Shown piece after piece: positions 58,088 to 64,000 of a stretch of 64,000 nucleotides of DNA (position 1 is its first letter; each line of letters opens with the position of its first letter). The notes under the pieces are model-generated. The model was not told the origin of the DNA. It worked only from the letters and a program-made list of their open reading frames with translations, and searched no databases. This DNA is from Dolomedes plantarius. Taxonomy: Eukaryota > Arthropoda > Arachnida > Araneae > Dolomedidae. Made by a program: the position numbers and the translations under genes. The DNA lies in the NCBI GenBank assembly GCA_907164885.2, contig OU015498.1:126077227-126141226 (forward strand), read 5' to 3'.

Positions 58088-59551
58088 ATGGAAGCTTATC
58101 TGGGTAGACAAACCAAAGATATCCTGCTGACATTGGCAGATGATCTCGCCCTAAATGTATCAGAATCAGAGGGAAAGTGGCAGATTATTAAGAGCATTGT
58201 GGAAGCGCCAAATTGCGCCGAGGGCACAGTTAGAGCGTGTTTAGAATGCATTTTGGAAGAGGCTAAATTAGAACAGGAGGATAAACTGGAAAAGGCTAGA
58301 AGGGAAGAGGAGTTTAAGCAGATGGATAGGGCTCAGGAATTAGAATGGATAAGAAGGAGAGATCGTCTAGACGCTAGTCAGAAAGCCTTAATTGATAATA
58401 TTTTCGAGGTTTTCGAGTCGAATAAAGAATTCTTTGTGAGGCACGATAAAGGAATGCTTGAGAAGTTAGAATATGACCTCAATTGCGAAGCGAATTATAG
58501 TTTATATCCATCGATTAGAATTATCAAAGCTAAGGAATTGGAGTACCTGAGAGAAAAATTACAGGCTGTAAATTCCTACAGAGAAAGTAGAGAATTGACA
58601 AGGAAAGCTGGGAATTTCGAAAGGGCGAACTTTTCCGTTTGCGACAACAAAGGGGACCTTGCAGTTAGTTTGCCTGAGAGTAACTCCGAAACCGGAAACC
58701 TTAATAGTTCAGGATCCACTTTGCCCCAGAGCATAGAAAGATTTTCGCTCGCTCATTTGCAAGAGGGGAAAACTGGATGGTTGTGCCCAGAGAAGGGGGA
58801 AAACGAGGTTCAGATAATGACCACGGGCTATTATGCGGAGACAGGGGACGCGAGTGAGGTAAATATCAACGACCATTATGTTGAGTCCAGAGATAAGACT
58901 TTCTTATCTGTAGGAGGCGTTCCGTGCAAATTTCGTGGGAAAATTAAAAGCAGTAAAGAGAAGGGTTTCCCGACTCGTGCCTTAAAGAATAGGTACTCTG
59001 GAAAAAAGGGATTTCTACTGAGGAGTCCGAAACGACTCACGGGTACACCGGGAAAGTTACGGAGCCGAATGGTGAGCCCTTGTAGTGGGAGAAATTTAAA
59101 GTTTGCGGAGAATAGCTGCGGAAGGAATAAACTGCGAAATTATCCTATTGTTTTACGGAGGTACCTATTGGGTTACGGAGAATGGGGAATTTGGATGAGG
59201 AGACGGACGCGACGTAGGGCCCTAGGAAAGAAATGGGTTGAGCCTCCGGGAAAACTGCGAAACCGATTAATGGTCCCTGGTAGTAGGAGAAATTTAAATT
59301 TTGGTCAGTTTTCGCTAACTCCTATAAAATGGGAAAAAATCTGGCAGTTTGGTCTGGTTAAAATTAATGGAATTTCGGATTATCAGGCACCAAAAGGGAA
59401 AAAATTTAAGAGGAAATTTAGGGGAAGAAAGTATCCCGTTAAATTCAAAATAAAAATGGGTAAGAAATACTCAGGAAGGCAACCTAGAAATTTCGGAAGA
59501 CTGAGACAAAACCGAAAATTGAAAATTTTTTGCGAGGGCGAAGATTATTAG
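58088..59551 (+). CDS. gag-like protein with basic C-terminal half (487 aa)
   Basis: Intact frame, ATG preceded by ttaaaaaa. The N-terminus (MEAYLGRQTKDILLTLADDL) followed by a Glu/Lys-rich helical stretch (ILEEAKLEQEDKLEKARREE, about 55-105) resembles gag of Gypsy-like elements in spiders from memory. Residues 275-487 are strongly basic, with many K/R and G, and hold an internal duplication: TPGKLRSRMV...SGRNLKF (about 319) and PPGKLRNRLM...SRRNLNF (about 385). No CCHC zinc knuckle is visible, so the basic half may replace it in binding RNA (inference). No protease follows. Unusually well preserved for this window, consistent with recent mobility. Confidence 0.82.
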   Translation: MEAYLGRQTKDILLTLADDLALNVSESEGKWQIIKSIVEAPNCAEGTVRACLECILEEAKLEQEDKLEKARREEEFKQMDRAQELEWIRRRDRLDASQKALIDNIFEVFESNKEFFVRHDKGMLEKLEYDLNCEANYSLYPSIRIIKAKELEYLREKLQAVNSYRESRELTRKAGNFERANFSVCDNKGDLAVSLPESNSETGNLNSSGSTLPQSIERFSLAHLQEGKTGWLCPEKGENEVQIMTTGYYAETGDASEVNINDHYVESRDKTFLSVGGVPCKFRGKIKSSKEKGFPTRALKNRYSGKKGFLLRSPKRLTGTPGKLRSRMVSPCSGRNLKFAENSCGRNKLRNYPIVLRRYLLGYGEWGIWMRRRTRRRALGKKWVEPPGKLRNRLMVPGSRRNLNFGQFSLTPIKWEKIWQFGLVKINGISDYQAPKGKKFKRKFRGRKYPVKFKIKMGKKYSGRQPRNFGRLRQNRKLKIFCEGEDY

Positions 59552-60782
59552 GCAGGTTGATTTTAGGAGGCCGAATGAAACGGTTTCCATGAAAATACAG
59601 TGTAAGCGAGATGCTTCGAGGAGGATTAATTCCAAAATTAAAGGAATAAAATTGTGTGAAAATGATGAACCGAGTCAGTCATCTCGGGAAATCGAACGTT
59701 AAGTTCAGAGAGTTATCTGAATATTATGTATGTACATATTTTTGGTATGAAATGTGAGTTATAATTGTATAAAATTTGGTATTGTTGTAATTGCATAATT
59801 TAGAAAATTAGGGTTATTAAATTATAGTGATGAAATGTATTAAATTGGTTGTGAGTGTGAATACCTAGTTAAGAATTGAATGTGTTCTATTGTAATGAAG
59901 TGTATTACGTTAGGTATGATGGTAAATTCGTAACCTAAGAATGGAGAAATTAATCCATTGTGATGAAATCTTAGTAATTAATTTTTAATTTGTTTGTGCA
60001 TCTATAAGTAAGTGGACCAATTAATTTTGATTATTTGATTATGGAAATTATTTAAAGATTTGTATTGCGTTTCACAGTGAAAATTAGTTAAGGTTTTTTT
60101 TATTTGTTAGTATTTTAGGTCTAATAGTATGATTGTTTCTGTTCCGTGAATGGAAAGTGAGGCGGTTTTGCCTATTGTCATGTCTGGTTCAGGTTGAACG
60201 GACAAAGGAAAGTCCAAATGAATTGTGTAAATTCTAGTGGTTGAGTCAGTTGTGAACCAACGACTAAATGGAAAAATTTAAGAAAACTGTGAGTCGTTTG
60301 ACGAGCAGGTTGTAAGTTATCATTGTGTTGAAGTTTTAGGGTGAAGTTTTAAGTACTATTGTTAAAGGTGCTAAGTTGTAAACTGATTATGTGTAAAATG
60401 ATTGGAATTTTTAGCATGTCAATAAGTGTAAAGTGACTGTATGTTTTTATATAAGTATGGTAGCGGTGTTTTAATCTCATGTTTTAAGAAGTTGTGAGTA
60501 GAAGTTATTTCAGTGTATAATTGTGTTTATTCTTTTTGTAACCGCTATAAAATGTTTCTGATGTGTCAACATAATGTGTAGAGACGAAGGTTTGACTGGT
60601 AGGCTCTCGAACTGAGTACTAAGAAGGGGTTGGTGTTAGAGATTCGAGTGCGCGGTAGGTCTGGTATTAAGCCATTAAGATAGGGCTCAAATAAGCCATT
60701 GTGTGAAAGACCTCTCCGAAGGATTACCTCGTTTGGACGTACACCTGTGACTTTAGTCTTTTTAAAATATAAAAAGACTTGA
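59552..60782 (+). other. 3' non-coding region of the LTR element, C-poor
   Basis: About 1.2 kb without frames where pol would normally be. From about 59720 the plus strand is rich in T, G and A and very poor in C (for example ggttgtgagtgtgaatacc), a clear strand asymmetry. Confidence 0.65.
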
Positions 60783-60795
60783 TGGGAGGAGGAGC
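60783..60795 (+). promoter_or_regulatory. polypurine tract
   Basis: tgggaggaggagc immediately before the 3' LTR. Confidence 0.75.
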
Positions 60796-61451
60796 TGTCA
60801 CATCGTAGACATCGGCACTCCTCTTATTTCGACTCAGCCGGTGGAATTGATGAGTTTTCCACATGTGTTGCAGGCACATCAAAAGGAACGCTAATGTGCA
60901 AAAGTCGCCAAATAACCTTTCTTTTCTCCTTCCCGCAGTCAGCACATATGTTGCCGATCAGCGGCGGCATCCATTAAACTAACAATGAAGTATGTCCCGG
61001 GCCCAAATGGATTTCAGGTTTCCTTGAAAGGGTCGGCACGAGCGGAAGTGACCTCCATCGGCCCGGAAGTCAAGGTTGTTCCAGCAATTCGTGGAGTCTT
61101 CTAGATTCTTCTAGAAAGATTGGAAAAAAAGGATAAAAGGACTCCCCTTCTTTGTCTGGGGACTTTTTAGCTGACCGACGTGTGAGACCGACAGCGCTGG
61201 AGTGCGCCGGGTCTGTGATTAATCTTTTGAGAGATTGCACGGGTTTGCTCTGAACAGAGACCGTGGATAAGAATATTTGGCTTGTGTTAGCCAGGGAAAT
61301 TCTTGTAATAAATTATGCTTTGTAAATATATTAAGGTTTAATAAAACCTTTTGTACATATGTAAACAAGTTTCCTTCTCAAATTATTCCGTTTCGTGTTT
61401 TAACTTGCTTCACGAAGTTGGTTATTGATCGCTATGGGCCACATCACCATA
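60796..61451 (+). repeat. 3' LTR (656 bp)
   Basis: Same length as the 5' LTR and nearly identical. The promoter and polyadenylation motifs are conserved. Confidence 0.95.
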
Positions 61452-61455
61452 TACA

Positions 61456-61634
61456 TGTATATTACTTCATGTATAGTTTAAATTATATGTAAATTACTAC
61501 TAGTTTAAATTACATGTTACCTGCGGAAAAATCGCATGTTCTTGACGTAGGTGCACTACTCGTAAATTGCCATGGCCAAAAACTGGAAAAAATTCAGATG
61601 TGCTACAACTATATAGCAGTCATATTGCTAAGTA
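61456..61634 (+). pseudogene. degraded gene-like repeat, part B
   Basis: Between the LTR element and the Tigger element. From about 61527 it reads SHVLDVGALLVNCHGQKLEK and IQMCYNYIAVIL, matching the region downstream of part A in the recalled family (a VLDGG-like motif). The intact order A, B, C across both insertions indicates one original copy. Confidence 0.5.
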
Positions 61635-63701
61635 CAGTGGACGCTCGTTAATTCGAACTCAAATGTTCTCAGAAAAAAGTTCCAATTATCCGATGTTAAG
61701 AGAAAATATATAACTTTAAAAGTGTATCACTGAAGAAAAAAAATCTCACAGTATGTATAACCCCAGAAAATATATTATACTATGTTATCTAAAATTAAAC
61801 ACATTAAAAAGCAATACAGACTTACCTTAATCATAAAATGAAGTAGAAGATATACAGTAGAAAGTAAACTTTAATTAAAAATATGAATTACACTTTTGGG
61901 AAAAACTGTAAAATGGATGTTTGGTTTTGTTTATGATGCCTACATTGTTCAGTCAGCTTCTCGATTTGAAGTAAATATTTCAATTCATTTTCAGAGGAAG
62001 ATTCTATCTGAATAAATGCTTTCAGAGTTTAATAGAGTCCATTAAGGCTTGATCATCTTCTCGGATAGATTTTATTATGTCATCGTCGCTCAGTTTTCCA
62101 CAGACTTCCACGTCTTCATCTACCCTTACATTATCAGAAAAAGTGACGTTATGACAGTTAAATTTTTGAATTCAGGAAAATCTGTATCAATATCGTCACA
62201 TTCTTCGATATGATTGTTCTCTTCGGCGTGCATGAATTTAGCATGACTAAAGCAATTACTAATAGTGCTTTCTTTAACATCATCCCATGCGGCGTATGGA
62301 TCATTTATAGCTGTCAGCAGAGTAATGTCGTAAATTTCCCCACAATCTAAATAAAAATGATTTGTTTTAAGAGTCTCTTCGGATAATTTGTTTTAAGATT
62401 CTAGATTATCCCTTGGTCCATTGGTTGTAGCTTCGCAGTTATGTTTGGCGGCAAATATTCAACCTGTATGGAACTCAGTTCGGGAAGGTTTTTGTGGCAG
62501 GTTTTTGTGGCGTTATCCACAAATAAGAGAATTTTGCGCCTTTTCCTCGAAAACTGCTTATCTATTCCTTTTAACCAGTTTCTGAAGATGTCTTGTGCCA
62601 TCCATGCTTTTGTATTGGATGCATAATCCTACGCAAGCATCCCCTTTAAAATGTAATGTCTTGTTTGGCAAGAGTTTATGAAAAAATGCAGTTTCATCCG
62701 AATTAAAAATATCTTTCGGTAGGTAAGTAAAGAAAAGCCCTGGCAGTTTCCTACCGAAATTAGTGCATACATCTTCGTTTATATCAGAGCTTTGGCCACT
62801 TACAGTTTGATAAGAAATATTGTGAATTGACTTAAATCGAGAAAGCCATCCATCACTGCATTTAAAATCTTCAATACCCATTCGACCTGCCAATTCATCA
62901 GCCTTCGTCTGCACTAGGGGTCCATTTAGCTGAAAATTTTGAGATCTAACATCCTGGAGCCATAACAGTTGAACTTTTTCTAGATTTTCTTGGGACGTAT
63001 TTCTCATCCGTTTCCTTCCTCTACAAAATTTAATTTTTCTCATGAATCTAAAATTGACTCCTTGTTTTTCAAATAAGTTGACAATGTATATTTTTAAATT
63101 CCATAGTCAGCTTTGTTTTACATTCGCCATTCTCTACTTATTTAAAATTTCTACCTTTGTCTCCAAAGCTATGGTTTTGTACTTTTCACGTGTAAACAAC
63201 CTGAATTTTTACACGTTCACACCACAGACTGAGAAAGAAAAACTAGATCACATTAACTTGTCTGCACTGCATGCATAACTGACGCAGCTCCCTAGAATCT
63301 GTAGTGAAGACTGGTTTTTCTGAAATCCTAAGAAAATTCATACAAATAACGGAAAATCGCTTTGTCCGTTAAGTTCTGATAAGAAGGACAATAGCCACTA
63401 ACGTTCAGCGGAAATGAAATAGTCTAGGAATGCAGGCATGTTCTTCTTTACACAGAAAAGAAATACAGATGATTTTGACACACAAAATAATAAATACAGC
63501 GGGTATTTTTTCCGTTAAACGAGGAAAAGAAATTTTTTTGTCAAATTTTTAGTTCGAATTAACCGAAGTGCTAAAAATTTAGTTCGAATTAATGAGATAT
63601 TTTTATCATTAATTCCAATACAAGTTTTTGTGGGCCTTTGGATTAGTTCGAATTAACTGAATGTTCGATTTAACCGATTTCGAATTAACGAGCGTCCACT
63701 G
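61635..63701 (-). mobile_element. pogo/Tigger-type transposon with TIRs and TA TSD
   Basis: Left end CAGTGGACGCTCGTTAATTC then gaa; the right end is its exact inverse over 23 bp. TA at 61633-61634 and 63702-63703. Both ends contain further ttcgaatta motifs just inside, a usual Tigger feature. Length 2067 bp, somewhat short because the transposase has an internal deletion. Perfect TIRs suggest moderate age despite the broken ORF. Confidence 0.94.
61990..63200 (-). pseudogene. Tigger transposase, frameshifted and internally deleted
   Basis: The CENP-B-type helix-turn-helix is readable in another frame upstream of the first long frame (ALETKVEILNK, ENGECKTKLTMEFK, about 63060-63170). Then: GRKRMRNTSQENLEKVQLLW and CSDGWLSRFKSIHNISYQTV (second DNA-binding domain), FNSDETAFFHKLLPNKTLHF (first catalytic D), a deletion of roughly 60 residues after GDACVG, KAWMAQDIFRNWLKGIDKQF, ILLFVDNAT (second D), VEYLPPNITAKLQPMDQGII, and in another frame AAWDDVKESTISNCF (third D region). 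An acidic tail (LSDDDIIKSIREDDQA) follows near 62040-62110. All three catalytic Asp are still visible, but the gene is broken. Confidence 0.9.
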
Positions 63702-64000
63702 TAATATAAAGTTGCGACTATGTGTATATGATGGCAATGTCATCTCCAGTAGATGCAAGAATGTAGAGCATCAAATGAGCACAAAACAATCACCAGTAAC
63801 TGAAATGAATAGTTTCTGAAATTTACTGAGAGCTTTAACTGGATGCGATACCACAGATCCTTATTTAGTAAAAGTAAATAGGCAGCATATCGACATTTTG
63901 GGTAATGGGAGGAATTTAGCATTTGAGGTACTCTGAATCGGAAAATGCAAACAGAAAGAAACTCACAGATATTGGCACCAAAGCACTGGTATCATTGTAT
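63702..64000 (+). pseudogene. degraded gene-like repeat, part C, runs off the window
   Basis: VYDGNVISSSRCKNVEHQMS then TKQSPVTEMNSF, a stop, and LLRALTGCDTTDPYLVKVNR. The V-Y/F-DG and A-x-TGCDTT motifs belong to the downstream part of the same recalled family. Likely continues to the right of the window. Confidence 0.55.

Larger units (their letters stand above)
56177..61451 (+). mobile_element. young non-autonomous LTR retrotransposon (gag-like ORF only)
   Basis: Two 656-bp LTRs flank 3963 bp. TACA occurs directly before the left LTR (56173-56176) and after the right LTR (61452-61455), a 4-bp TSD of Ty3/Gypsy type. A possible primer-binding site follows the left LTR and a PPT precedes the right one. 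The only long frame is a 487-aa gag-like ORF; no protease, reverse transcriptase, RNase H or integrase motif is present in any frame. It must depend on enzymes of another element. It sits inside the older coding repeat. Confidence 0.92.

Overview
The window is repeat-dominated, AT-rich eukaryotic (animal) nuclear DNA. It has long (TA)n, (GT)n and (CA)n tracts, no operons, and almost every recognisable coding stretch belongs to a transposable element. The Tc1-like transposases near 16.5-17.9 kb and 29.9-31.3 kb, the SINE-like repeats and the gag-like ORF at 58.1 kb resemble what I recall from orb-weaving spider genomes (Araneidae). That assignment is from memory and is an inference. I found no complete host gene; a candidate 3' terminal exon (5.3 kb) and a few short orphan ORFs are all that could be host coding sequence.

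Layout. 1-4.1 kb: nearly intact Ty1/copia element, cut at its 5' end by the window edge. 4.1-6.8 kb: tandem duplications, a SINE-like copy, a 30-bp minisatellite and a GC-rich block. 6.9-8.4 kb: Tc1/mariner element of DD37E type inside (TA)n. 10.3-11.2 kb: hAT-like element. 11.7-12.0 kb: tRNA-derived SINE. 12.4-15.3 kb: 2.9-kb element with terminal inverted repeats (TIRs), no transposase, and a hAT MITE (small non-autonomous DNA element) nested inside. 16.5-17.9 kb: DD34E Tc1 copy; 18.2-19.3 kb: older Tc1 relic. 20.3-26.6 kb: relics of mariner-type, hAT and dispersed repeats. 26.6-27.1 kb: probable solo LTR. 28.6-29.9 kb: pogo/Tigger relic abutting a second DD34E Tc1 copy (29.9-31.3 kb). 33.2-33.8 kb: hAT MITE with perfect 8-bp target-site duplication (TSD). 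34.25-35.4 kb: diverged 513-bp tandem duplication whose second copy holds a PIF/Harbinger-like MITE. 39.35-43.4 kb: BEL/Pao element with both LTRs and TSD but no integrase core. 43.6-49.5 kb: gag-like fragment, LTR, RNase H fragment, piggyBac relic, full-length dead mariner, mariner 3' fragment. 52.3-52.7 kb: piggyBac MITE. 54.7 kb to the window end: an old degraded protein-coding repeat, split by a young non-autonomous LTR retrotransposon (56.18-61.45 kb) and a Tigger element (61.64-63.70 kb).

How the parts relate. The genes form no pathway; the window is a layered record of insertions. Relative ages can be read from nesting and decay: the 54.7-64 kb coding repeat is older than its two insertions; the 656-bp LTRs at 56.2 and 60.8 kb differ at only about five positions I could see, so that insertion is recent; both DD34E Tc1 copies are dead through one or two point changes. 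The most unusual object is the 5.3-kb LTR element. It carries a single basic gag-like ORF with an internal repeat, no pol, and a 17-bp/51-bp higher-order minisatellite in its leader.
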